Shown: in pieces, positions 1-9,650 of the stretch
Position numbering within the stretch: position 1 is the stretch's first letter
How the letters are laid out: each line of letters starts with the position of its first letter
Assembly: GCA_964058805.1 (NCBI GenBank)
Contig: CAXKVV010000665.1
Span: 1-38,670, forward strand
Origin: Schoenoplectus triqueter
Taxonomy: Eukaryota; Streptophyta; Magnoliopsida; Poales; Cyperaceae
Length of the DNA: 38,670 nt
Reading direction: 5' to 3'
Made by a program: the position numbers and the translations under genes
Notes under the pieces: generated by a model
The model's database searches: none
Told to the model about the DNA's origin: nothing
What the model saw: the letters and a program-made list of their open reading frames with translations, nothing else

Positions 1-444
1 ATTCTTTTTCATCTTATTTATTAAATCAAGGACACAATCAATGTATTTTCAAAAAAAAAGGACAATCAATATTACTGTACCCAAGCAATTAATTTAACTC
101 GATTAAGCAAAGTAGTAGGTTCTAAATCTTCTCTCTTGCTTAACATTTGCCACTTTCCAGTGGTAGTCTGTTATTGCCCCGGGTCTATGCATGCACAATA
201 TGCACACGAAATGCTCGACCAAATGCCTCTTGGAACTGATTCGAATTGAGTGTTTTGCTTCTCTTGACAACCATAGCACTCTCTTATTTTAACTCATATT
301 GTACCTTTACGAACATTTTCTATACATTTTTTTTGGCTTTGATGGTACTCTACCAGTGCCTTGGACAAATACATTTTTGGCTTTGATTCAAAATGCCTTT
401 TAGAATCAGTGAATTTGAATGAGAAGATTCATGTTTTTAATTAG
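1..444. other. AT-rich flank of the retrotransposon, no gene seen
   Basis: I see no reading frame, RNA gene or repeat structure here. This is the host sequence into which the Athila element inserted; it ends at the TTTAG target duplication. Confidence 0.5.
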
Positions 445-449
445 TTTAG
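445..449. repeat. Target-site duplication (left), TTTAG
   Basis: The five bases before the left LTR are identical to the five after the right LTR (12265-12269). A 5-bp duplication is the usual Ty3/Gypsy integrase footprint. Confidence 0.93.
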
Positions 450-1989
450 TGATGTGTTTTAACAAGTGCTAATAAATATCCTAAAAATGATACTAAATAA
501 CGGGTTGCAAGCGCACAACCTACCGTTAAGTATATTGTCGGGTGTTGAATCCACAAGGAACGGGATTTAAATATCAAATTTATTTCTTTTAATTAGCTAA
601 GCAATCAATTTCCGATTTTCAGAAAATAAAGAACTAAATTCTAAGATTAAATTAATTGAAGTGATAAAATATGAGAAATTGAATATTTTTTGGTATTCTT
701 GGGATTTCGGCATACAAATTACTAGAGGTTATTGGTATTCATTTAATTGATGTTACACTCTTATATTTTCTTTGTGGGTTTCTAATCCAATGGTAGTATT
801 TATCCACTGTCGTGGCTTCGTACCGTACTCAATTTACTTAAACACCCGCTTTCGCGGCGCATTCTCCTAAACAAAGTCCATTAAGTTTCATGATTAGCCT
901 AAACATATTTTAGTAATTTACTTTCTCCTTTCGGTACTTCAATAAATCATTCAAATAAATTTAAGTGTCCCCATTAGAAACGGGTTTCTCCTTTCGGTCC
1001 TTCACCTATCCCTACGTTGTCTTATGTTATCGGGTCTCAAATTATTATCTTTCGATCTAACAATTCAAGTCCTAAGTTTAAACCATTTGTGTGATTAAGT
1101 TATACCGTTTTTCTTGTTACCGATCTAACGTGGCAATTCGTTAATCGGTATTTGCAATTAAATCAACTCATATCATACAAGTAGTTTAACAATTCAATTC
1201 ACAAGACAAACAAAGATCAAATAAAAGTAATAATGCCAATTAAATTAAACCAATAACATAGTACTTTGTTACATGCCTAATCCCAAGAAAATTTATTTAG
1301 CCAAGCATGGCTTCAAGAATACAAAAGTTCAGTTTTTGGTCCATCACAATGGATAAAAGAGAGTTAAAAAGAGAAGAATAATAAAACCCAGTTGGAGCCA
1401 AGGCTCTCCAACATCTCCACCTCTTCTCTGGTCCGAACCCCCTCCTCTGTTGCAAAACCGAACCTTCTTTTTCTCTGCCTCTGGAGCCGACAATCAGAGA
1501 GTCCGGGCCGTGCGTCAGAATCCCCCCTTTTCTTCTTTCCTTCTGTTTCCACACAACCCATTTCCTATTTTGGTTTACCTCTTATGGAATCCCCTAGATT
1601 TACTCCCTAAATTTCAGCAATTCATTTTCTCTCTCACCTCCTCTTTCCAACCAAGAGGTAAATCTCTTTCCTATTTCTCTCATTAACTGCATTTAATCCC
1701 TGCTAAATCATAGATGAGATCTCTAGATTTTCCTTCGCGTGTACAGCTGTTTCCTTGCTCAATTCGTGTCTGGTAACTGCTCTCTGCCAAGGGTCTCGCT
1801 GAGAGTCTTGGCAGAGCCGAATTCTACTCTGATTCCTCCAGAAATTTCTGAAAATTACAAAAACCAAGAAATGCGGCAGTAACAAGGTCTAGAAATAAAA
1901 CACAGGCTAAAATAAGCATGATTCAAATAAATTGAGTGAATTATTGTGTTAAATCTTGTGCAAATATTATATAAAATGAGCACCTATCA
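450..1989 (-). repeat. 3' LTR of the Athila element
   Basis: This is a 1540-bp LTR that aligns without gaps to 10725-12264. It contains one copy of the 31-bp palindrome (1784-1814). The short open frames inside it are mirrored in the other LTR and show no protein family, so I do not call genes here. I could not place U3/R/U5 limits. A TATA-like TTTATATAAT lies very near the LTR start but may be too close to be the promoter. Confidence 0.95.
1784..1814 (-). repeat. 31-bp palindrome, copy A (3' LTR)
   Basis: Arms CTGCCAAG...CTTGGCAG extend to 16-bp arms (1782-1816) around a 3-base loop with two interruptions, one of them a possible G-U pair in RNA. It is identical to copy B in the other LTR. 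Confidence 0.85.
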
Positions 1990-2003
1990 AATCCCCCAAG
2001 CTT
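1990..2003 (-). promoter_or_regulatory. Polypurine tract beside the 3' LTR
   Basis: On the minus strand AAGCTTGGGGGATT abuts the 3' LTR start, where plus-strand DNA synthesis is primed. It is preceded by a small hairpin (TTGCTT, loop, CAAGCAA). The same module recurs about 1 kb upstream at 2995-3030. Confidence 0.85.
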
Positions 2004-2031
2004 AAACTTTGCTTGTCCCTAAGCAAATTAA

Positions 2032-2990
2032 ACTCGGAAAGGTCAAGTGGATGGATCTTAGTCTAACTCAACTTGTTTGAAACCATACCTAAAGGGAAAA
2101 ATTTGTGAACTCACCAAATCAAAAAGGATCAAGATTCAATTTGGGATTATTTTCAAGAATATTTTCGGGCAATCTTCTTCACCTCACAGGGCATGGGTCG
2201 AAATACAGCTAAGTTAAACGAGCGACTTTTGAGCCAAAAATAAGTAAATCTTGGAACCTTAAACCCTAGCCTCTCTAATTGTCGCGTATTTGAACGGTTT
2301 TACCTGATTTGTCTCATGACTACTCAAACAGATACCACGACTTAGCTATTAGGTGCCTTGTATGCCTTAAATAATTTTTTTTTTAATAGTTGAGCGAGCA
2401 TCCTTGCTTTATCGTGAGTCAGAAGCCCGTCACTCAGCAATGTTTAGGAGCCAGGACCCATTCTTTCTCAGATATTACAAGGCGTGTTTTCACACCCTAC
2501 TCATAGCCCTCAAAACAATAGTATACAGGCGGGCTAGCGGAGTACCGATCGAACTCAGACTATGTTTAATTATATTTTTGGATTTTTCAGAAGTAACAAT
2601 ACAAAACATATAAGGCAAGTTAGGTATGTGGGTATCTAATTCAATTATTCATGAAACAATTCAGGTAAAGAGGCTAAATAGGCAACAATAATATTAAGCA
2701 ACCGGTTCGGGTCGTAGTTTTCAAGAATTCAAATCATTTAAGGGACTAGACGCTACAGGATTAACTCTCGATTTCAATACACTAGCCCATGAGGTTATAT
2801 TGCCCAAATTTTCAAAACAAACAAAATCCCATAAATTCCCTTAATTCTTTTACTTCAATCAATTCATAAATTTTTCTCAAAAATACTAGCTTACTTATGA
2901 CACTACATGAATTAACGTGCAAGCTACATGCAATTACACTACATTACAATGCAAACTACATGCCATGAATTGCAGATACAATTCTCTTTT
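2032..2990 (-). other. 3' untranslated region of the Athila element
   Basis: This is about 1 kb between the two polypurine-tract modules. I found no convincing reading frame on either strand; the short frame at 2404-2613 has no family signature. Confidence 0.6.
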
Positions 2991-2994
2991 CACA

Positions 2995-3031
2995 CCCCCC
3001 CAAGCTTAAGACTTTGCTTGTCCCCAAGCAA
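2995..3031 (-). repeat. Second, internal polypurine-tract module
   Basis: The minus strand shows AAGCTTGGGGGGG preceded by GGGGACAAGCAAAG, nearly identical to the module at the LTR edge (1990-2027). It lies just 3' of the ORF-1-type stop codon in element orientation. It could act as an internal plus-strand primer, or be a relic of a duplication. Confidence 0.75.
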
Positions 3032-3079
3032 GAAAAGAAATTTGAGAAGGTGGGAAAGAGAATGAGAAATCTCACAAAG

Positions 3080-4306
3080 TCAATTGTGTGGAGGCGGTAG
3101 GTTGAAGTGGCCACATAGCCTGCCCACGAGATTTTTGATGGAGTGCATGTTTGAGCGCATCTCGTTGTTGTTTGCCTCAAGCCGTTCAAGGCCACTTTGC
3201 ATTCCTTGGAAGTCTTGGCAGATTTCATTCATTTGCTCCCTTATTTGTTGTTGGTCCTCACGCATCACCCACATATCACCCCAGATTTCATGTACGGTGG
3301 AGTACATGCCGTTGAGGTTGAAATCTCGAGACCGAGAGGACTGACCTGCATCTTGAGTTGTTGTCGTGCGGGGCATCCATGTTGTGGGGTCGGCTGGATC
3401 GATTGGTGGGATCCTGAGTGGCATGAGGGTACGGACCCCATCGTGCCCAATGTGATAAATTCGCTCTATGTCCTCTGGAGTTTGGGGTTCCTTGACCTGT
3501 ATAAGCCGAAAGTAGTGCAAGGTTTTGATGTTCAAAAATGGTTGGTCGTCAAGGGCGTTGAGGTATTCGAATGATAGGCCGTGACCTTTGGCAATTATGG
3601 TAACTAGACCGCCGATTGAAATAATCCCCCCTGTGTGTGCATTGCTGGCCACTTGCTGCAGGTTTTTCATCATGAACCAGCCAAGGTTGGGTTGGCGGAA
3701 TTCAGTATGGGTCAGCATGCACTTGAGGAAGAAAAATTCTGCGTCGGCAACCGTTGATGCAGTTCCCCCACGGCCCAAGATGGATCCGACCAGAAAGCGC
3801 TGTATGTAGCGGAATGCCGGATGTTGGAGCTTTGTTGTTGAGGTTGCGCCTTTCTCGTCAGTGAGGAGCATTCTGAAATTTTCGTCGTGAGGTGCTTTTT
3901 CCTCGCCTTCTGTGGGAAATTGTAGAAATTTGTTGAGCTCTGTGTCGCTCATCTGGAATTCCTCACCACACAACCTGTACGTCATCTTCTTTGCATTTCT
4001 GTCCACCTTTAAAGAACTCAAAAACTCTAGTGTTGGTTGCTTATATGTTTTTTCGATTCTGGTTGCGAAGTGCCAAATGTCAATATGTTGCAACAGGTCA
4101 TACACATCGTCAAGGAGGCCAAGGGTTCTGAGTGTTTGTTCGCAGGCAAAGCGAGTTGTGATCAGTTTTCGCTTGAGGAGGGAATTGTATTTAATCTCTT
4201 GTTCGTTGTCCCGCATAACGATCGGGTCAAGGAAGGTTACTGTGGTTTCGGCTTGCTTTAGTTTTGTTCTTTTAGAGGCTAGAACTTTCTGTTTCTTTGG
4301 AGGCAT
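3080..4306 (-). CDS. Athila third ORF (ATHILA ORF-1 family)
   Basis: This is a 408-residue intact frame 3' of integrase, the position of the so-called env-like gene in Athila elements. The sequence resembles the ATHILA ORF-1 / putative plant transposon protein family: central blocks FLSSLKVDRNAKKMTYRL, RYIQRFLVGSILGR and FFLKCMLTHTEFRQPNLGWF. The N-terminus (PPKKQKV and KRTKLK, residues 2-16) looks like a nuclear localisation signal. The last ~60 residues, rich in Gln, Glu, Asn and Met, look like a coiled coil. I see no signal peptide, membrane anchor or glycosylation-rich ectodomain, so an envelope role is not supported. Function is unknown. The start ATG at 4306 is the only good candidate. 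The frame is intact while pol is broken, and how it would be expressed (spliced or subgenomic RNA) is unknown. Confidence 0.85.
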   Translation of the reverse strand: MPPKKQKVLASKRTKLKQAETTVTFLDPIVMRDNEQEIKYNSLLKRKLITTRFACEQTLRTLGLLDDVYDLLQHIDIWHFATRIEKTYKQPTLEFLSSLKVDRNAKKMTYRLCGEEFQMSDTELNKFLQFPTEGEEKAPHDENFRMLLTDEKGATSTTKLQHPAFRYIQRFLVGSILGRGGTASTVADAEFFFLKCMLTHTEFRQPNLGWFMMKNLQQVASNAHTGGIISIGGLVTIIAKGHGLSFEYLNALDDQPFLNIKTLHYFRLIQVKEPQTPEDIERIYHIGHDGVRTLMPLRIPPIDPADPTTWMPRTTTTQDAGQSSRSRDFNLNGMYSTVHEIWGDMWVMREDQQQIREQMNEICQDFQGMQSGLERLEANNNEMRSNMHSIKNLVGRLCGHFNLPPPHN

Positions 4307-5154
4307 CGCTGTTTAGGGGTTGAGGAGTTTGGGAGTAAATTTGGTTGGGTTGAAAGGGATGCAACCAACACTAGTAATTTGTTCTAATTTCACAGGTTAT
4401 GTTCCTGCCACACTACCCAGACTGGAGTTAGTAACACAAAATGAGTTTGAAAAATTAGGTTTGGTGTACCTTTCTGTGTCGGACCAGGGGATCAGAGAGG
4501 AGAAATTTTTGGGTAGTGCAGGGGTGTGAGTGGCGGTGGTGCGGTAGGGTGAAAGGCGGCGACGATCGGTGGAGTGTAGTGGTCGTCGGCGGGCGGGGTG
4601 AGGAAAATGCTGTCGGCGTCGTCGGTGAGAAGAACTTGTCGTAGAGCGGTGGCGGTTGCGAGAGAGAAGCTTCGGTGGGCGGCGGCTGCGGAGTGGAGAT
4701 CGGTGTGGTGTGAAAAGAGGTTAGCGGAGAGGTTTCGGCTGGGGTCGAGAAGATCGTCGGGTTTTGTGAGGAGGATTTGAAAGGTTGGGTTTGAAAGGTT
4801 CTGTTTCGGCTGAAAGGGTTTTGTGAAAAGATAGGTTTGAAAGGTTCTGTTTAAATCAAAATTCTGAGTATTCCAGCCTTTTCGCTTCTGTCAAGGGTCT
4901 CACTGAGGGTCTTGGCAGGACGTGTTTTCCTTTCAATTTCCTGTACTTAACCGAATTTTTGTGCCATCTCCACTCGTCTGCCCAAAATTTTAAGATCCTC
5001 TTAATTTCTCCAGTCTCTTCAACCAATTCCCTACACCAATGAACTATGTGAGCAATAATTATTCAAAATTCTAAATTAAAATGCATAAAGAAAAATTATA
5101 AAGACTAAATAAAAAAAATGTAAAAACTTGGGTTGTCTCCCAAGAAGCGCTTGT
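4307..5154 (-). other. Spacer between integrase and the third ORF, with a GC-rich island
   Basis: This is about 850 bp of noncoding sequence in element orientation. It holds one palindrome copy (4888-4918). From about 4530 to 4790 the base composition shifts sharply to GC. On the minus strand a frame without an ATG runs open for roughly 130 codons (about 4887 to 4495) and is rich in Ser, Thr, Ala, Pro and Asp. I recognise no family. It may be captured host sequence, or a leader or promoter for the downstream ORF. Confidence 0.55.
4888..4918 (-). repeat. 31-bp palindrome, copy C (integrase/ORF-3 spacer)
   Basis: Same length and register as the LTR copies, with a handful of substitutions (CTGTCAAG left arm on the plus strand). 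It lies between integrase and the third ORF. Confidence 0.85.
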
Positions 5155-6870
5155 TTAAGGTCTCGAGCTTGACCCCTTGTTCCACGTCTCTCCTATTGGG
5201 TCGGTGAGAGAGTACACTTGCTTATCTCCAATTGGTTCTCCATGGAAATAGTGTTTGAGCCTTTGCCCGTTCACCTTAAATATTCCTGTCTTTTCGCTCC
5301 AAATCTCCACAGCACCAAACAGAAATACCTTTTTCACTTGAAATGGGCCGGACCACCTAGAGCGCAATTTGCCCGGAAATAGCTTGAGGCGGGAGTTAAA
5401 CAAAAGCACCCAATCTCCTTCCTTGAGGTTTTTTCGAACAATATGCTTGTCGTGCCACCTTTTCGTTTTCTCTTTGTAAATGCGCGCATTTTCATATGCA
5501 TCAAGTCGGATTTCTTCTAGTTCATGGAGGTCTAAGATCCGATTTTCTCCTGCCACTTGCATGTCAAAATCAATGGCCTTGATTGCCCAATATGCTTTAT
5601 GCTCAATTTCAACCGGGAGGTGACATGATTTCCCATAAACCATCTTGTACGGGGTCATCCCGATTGGAGTTTTATAAGCTGTCCGGTATGCCCAAAGTGC
5701 ATCATCCAACTTGAGAGACCAATCTTTTCTCAACCTTGATACCGTTTTTTGGAGAATATTCTTTATCTCTCGGTTTGAGACCTCAACTTGCCCGCTTGTT
5801 TGAGGGTGATATGGGGTTGCCACTTTGTGAGTTACCCCATATTTCTTCAAGAGATTGTTGAGTTGACGGTTTACAAAGTGAGAGCCTCCATCACTTATAA
5901 CGGCCTTTGGCACACCAAAACGGGGAAAAATTACCTTCTTGAACAACCGTTGAACCACTTTTGAATCGGCGGTTAGGCTTGGAATGACCTCCACCCATTT
6001 TGACACATAATCCACCGCAACAAGAATGAACTTGTTATTGCAAGAACTCGGAAAAGGGCCCATGTAATCAATTCCCCATACATCAAACACTTCTACCTCA
6101 AGGATGTTGTTGAGAGACATTTCTTGTCGCTTCGATATGTTGCCTACTCGTTGACAATTGTCACAAGAGAGAACAAATTGGTGTGCATCTTTGAAAAGGT
6201 TGGGCCAAAAAAATCCGGCTTGGAGCACTTTTGCCGCTGTTTTTCGAGTTGAGGCATGTCCACCGTAAGGTGACGAGTGGCAATGTTGAAGAATGGACCG
6301 AACCTCTTGATCCGGTATGCACCGTCGGTAAATCCCATCCACACCAAGGCGAAAAAGGAGTGGCTCATCCCAATAATAGTGTTTGATATCGGCTAGGAAT
6401 TTCTTCTTTTGTTGGTATGTGAGCTCGGGTGGGAGGATTCCACATGCAAGATAGTTAACAAAGTCGGCATACCATGGGACCTCCGTTTCTTCCACTTGGC
6501 AAAGTTGCTCATCACGAAAAGAGTCATCAATGGGGATCTCATCCTCCTCTTTTGATTCTTGCCGCAGCCGCGACAAGTGATCGGCTACTGAATTTTCTGT
6601 GCCCTTTTTGTCCCTTATGTCAAGATCAAACTCTTGAAGCAAAAGTATCCACCGAATGAGGCGTGGCTTGGCATCTTTCTTGCTCAAGAGGAATTTGATG
6701 GCAGCATGGTCGGTGTAGACCGTGACCTTGGATCCGATTAAGTATGACCGGAACTTGTTGATTGCAAAAACAATGGCTAGGAATTCCTTTTCAGTTGTTG
6801 TGTAGTTCGCTTGTGCCTCATCTAGGACTTTGCTCGCATAGTATATGGCATATGGTTTCTTGTCCTTCCT
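5155..6870 (-). pseudogene. pol: Athila pol, part 3: rest of RNase H and integrase
   Basis: There are 571 open codons in phase with part 2. The first ~60 residues finish RNase H ([33 protein letters not shown]). Integrase follows with its HHCC zinc finger (about H198, H205, C236, C239) and the catalytic triad D268, D327 and E363, with the standard 35-residue D-E spacing. After the core there is a GPF-containing C-terminal module ([13 protein letters not shown]) and no chromodomain, as expected for Athila. The integrase frame itself is undamaged. It cannot be expressed in phase with gag because of the upstream lesions, unless another start or suppression is used. Confidence 0.92.
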
Positions 6871-7311
6871 TTACCCAAGGACGGCTCCCACGGCATAGTC
6901 ACTAGCATCGCACATAATCTCAAACGGGAGATTCCAATCGGGTGGTTGTAAGATCGGTGCGGAGATGAGAGCGTCTCTCAACCTACAAAAAGCATCAACA
7001 CAACCTTGGTTAAAATCAAAAATTACATCTTTCATTGTCAAATCAGTTAAAGGTTTAGCAATTCCCGAACAATCCTTGATAAACCGCCTATAGAACCCAA
7101 CATAACCGAGGAAACTTCGCACTTCTTTGACATTGGTTGGCCATGGCAATTTCTCGATCACTTCCACCTTTGCTTTATCGACTTCCAACCCTTTAGATGA
7201 GACCAAATGACCCAACACCACACCTTCTCGCACCATAAAATGACATTTTTCCCAATTTAGAACAAGATTGACTTCTTCACATCGCTTCAAAACTTTAGAA
7301 AGATTAGTCAA
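6871..7311 (-). pseudogene. pol: Athila pol, part 2: RT thumb/connection and RNase H start
   Basis: This piece continues the RT after the frameshift. Recognisable blocks are NLVLNWEKCHFMV, VLGHLVSSKGLEVD, VRSFLGYVGFYRRFI and, at the end, CDASDYAVGAVLG, which carries the first catalytic aspartate of the LTR-element RNase H. A TAA (6871-6873) interrupts the frame where relatives have glutamine, consistent with CAA to TAA. The same frame is open again directly after it. The nominal start at 7311 is only where the open frame begins, not a real initiation site. Confidence 0.9.
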
Positions 7312-8133
7312 ACAATCATAAAAAAAATACCATAAACTGAAAAATCATCCATAAACACCTCCATGATATTTTCAATGAAATCAGAAAAAATAGCCATCAT
7401 AGCTCTTTGAAAGGTACCGGGTGCATTACAAAGACCAAAGGGCATCCTACGGTATGCAAAGGTACCATATGGACAAGTAAAGGTTGTTTTTTCTTGGTCT
7501 TGTGGGTGTATTGGTATTTGGAAGAAACCAGAATAACCATCTAAATAACAAAAGTAAGAGTGCTTAGCGAGTCTTTCAAGAAGTTGATCAATGAAAGGGA
7601 GTGGAAAATGATCTTTTCGGGTCGCTTTGTTGAGCCTCCGATAATCTATACACATGCGCCATCCCGTGACCAATCTTGTTGGTAAAAGTTCATTATTTTC
7701 ATTTTTCACCACTGTCATGCATCCCTTTTTTGGAACAACTTGTACCGGGCTTACCCATTTACTATCCGAGATTGGATATATAATGCTGGCATCTAGTAAC
7801 TTGATCACCTCTTTCTTCACCACCTCTCTAAGATTCGGATTCAACCTCCTTTGCGGCTCTCGTGAGGGTTTATGGTCTTCTTCAAGTAAAATACGATGCA
7901 TGCAAAGAGAGGGGTTCAGTCCCTTAAGATCTTCTATTGAGTACCCAATTGCTTTCTTGTGTAACCTTAATTCATGCAAAAGTTTCGCGGTTTGTGTTGT
8001 ATTTAGGTGTGCACCGACAATCACTGGGTATGCCTTGTCGAGGTCTAGGAACTCATAGCGAAGGTTAGGAGGTAGAGGCTTTAACTCCAGTTGGGGTGTA
8101 TTGCTTCCAGCTTTTTCTTCACTGTCTCCAGTA

Positions 8134-8164
8134 CTGTCAGGACTCTCGGTGAGACTCTTGGCAG
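8134..8164 (-). repeat. 31-bp palindrome, copy D (inside pol coding)
   Basis: It lies between the protease and the RT and is translated as SAKSLTESPDS. The motif starts at the second base of a codon, unlike copy E. Confidence 0.85.
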
Positions 8165-9016
8165 AGAATCTGTTTTCTTTCTCCAGCAATTCTGTTGCTT
8201 CATCTTCTTTCATGTTGAATTGCATGTTGAAAACCTCTGCTGCCAGCGTATCCATGGCTTCAACCCTACAATAAACATCATCATTAGAGGGGTATTTCAT
8301 GGATTTTGTAACATTAAACTCAATCTTTTCATCCCCTATTGCCAAGGAAAGTATGCCATTTTTCATGTCAAGATTTGCCCCAGCGGTGGCAAGAAATGGT
8401 CTCCCTAAAATTATAGGAACTTGGTTATCCTCTTCCATTTCCATTACAACAAAATCACCGGGTACGAAAAATTTACCAACTTGGACCGATATGTCTTCAA
8501 TTAAACCCAATGGAAATCTAACGGATCTATCGGCTAGTTGTAAGGAGATTCTTGTTGGCTTAAGGTCCCCAATTCCTAACTTATCAAAGATTGATTTAGG
8601 CATGAGACTCACACTAGCACCGGGGTCACACAAAGCCTTTTTGAGTTTAACATTACCAATGGAGCATGGCAAGGTGAAACTACCGAGATCTTTCATTTTT
8701 GGTGGTAGTTGGTTTAGAAGTAATGCACTACAATCCACCGTTAGAGCTACAGTTTCACACTCCTTAAGTTTCTTTTTGTTGGATAATATTTCCTTCAAAA
8801 ATTTAGCATATGAGGGCATTTGAGTGAGCGCCTCAATAAATGGAATGTTAATGTGTAACTTACTTAAGAGTTCAACAAACTTACCAAATTGCTTGTCCTT
8901 CTTTACCTTGGCTAACCTTTGCGGGAAAGGGATTGGAGGTTTGTAAGGTGGAGGATCATACCTTGGTTCTTCTTCCTGTTGACTTACCTCTTCACTTACC
9001 TTTGGAGCTTCCTTCT

Positions 9017-9035
9017 CTGTCAAGACTCTTGGCAG
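9017..9035 (-). repeat. Palindrome, shortened copy E (inside pol coding)
   Basis: This is a 19-bp form that retains both outer arms but lacks 12 central bases, so the reading frame is preserved. It is translated as LPRVLT, with the motif starting at the first base of a codon. Confidence 0.8.
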
Positions 9036-9650
9036 ACTATTCTGAGGTGAAATTGAGTCTCCGTCTCGCGTGACGGTTGGATTTTCATATTCAAAACCAC
9101 TTCGCAAGACAATAGCTTTGCAATGCTCCCTTGGATTGAGTTCGGGATTGCCCGGAAGAGTGCCGGGTTGCCTTAAAGAGGATGATGCTTGCTGTGCCAC
9201 TTGATTTTCCAACATTTTTATTTGTGTGGATTGTTGTTTTATTGTTTCTTTCATTTCATCCATTGCTTGCTTTTGTTGGTTCATGAATTGCTCCATCATC
9301 AATTCCAAGTTAGATTTTGGTGAGATTTGAGGTTCAAATTGCCTTGGAGCAAAACTTTGTTGTTGCGGCACATTTTGAGTTGGTGCAAAACCTTGTTGGG
9401 GTCGGTTTTGGGTTTGAGATACCGTACCTTGATTGTTCTTGTATGAAAAATTTGGGTGATTCCTCCAACCCGGATTGTAAGACTGCGAGTATGGGTTGTT
9501 TTGAGGCCTATTGAAATTATTCAACATGTTCACATTTTCTAGGTTCTCTTGAGGAACACTCAATGGACATTCAAGTGCGGTATGTTCCATGGCACCACAA
9601 ATTTCACAAGAAGGAGAATGAGTTACTTGATTTACCTTGGAGACACTCAA

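Larger units (their letters stand above)
7308..9650 (-). pseudogene. pol: Athila pol, part 1: zinc knuckle, protease and RT palm
   Basis: This frame is in phase with gag but has no ATG at its start (first codon TTG after the TAA). In order it holds a CCHC knuckle C-x2-C-x4-H-x4-C (residues 15-28), a glutamine-rich linker, an aspartic protease with DPGAS at residue 342 (other elements usually have DSGA or DLGA) and the later ILGRPFL block. RT blocks follow: WRMCIDYRRLNKA, FPLPFIDQLLERL, YLDGYSGF, FGLCNAPGTFQRAM and the catalytic FMDD (766-769). It runs out of frame just after the catalytic motif, where an A8 run on the plus strand (7320-7327) is one base short compared with the expected spacing. 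Translation therefore ends at 7308. Two palindrome copies (8134-8164, 9017-9035) sit inside the coding sequence in different reading registers. Confidence 0.93.

Noticed and set aside
1297..1885. Small frames in the LTR (60-85 codons) repeated at 11572-12160
   Set aside because: They are present twice only because the LTR is present twice. There is no recognisable domain and both strands are equally open.
3080..4306. Envelope glycoprotein call for the third ORF
   Set aside because: Its position is env-like, but no signal peptide, fusion peptide or transmembrane anchor is visible and the N-terminus looks nuclear-targeting.
3084..4316. Plus-strand frames of 73-134 codons opposite the Athila third ORF
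   Set aside because: They are antisense shadows of an intact 408-residue frame with clear family similarity, and they show no family themselves.
4598..4780. Plus-strand 60-codon frame in the GC-rich island
   Set aside because: GC-rich DNA is open by chance in several frames. It is antisense to the element and shows no family.
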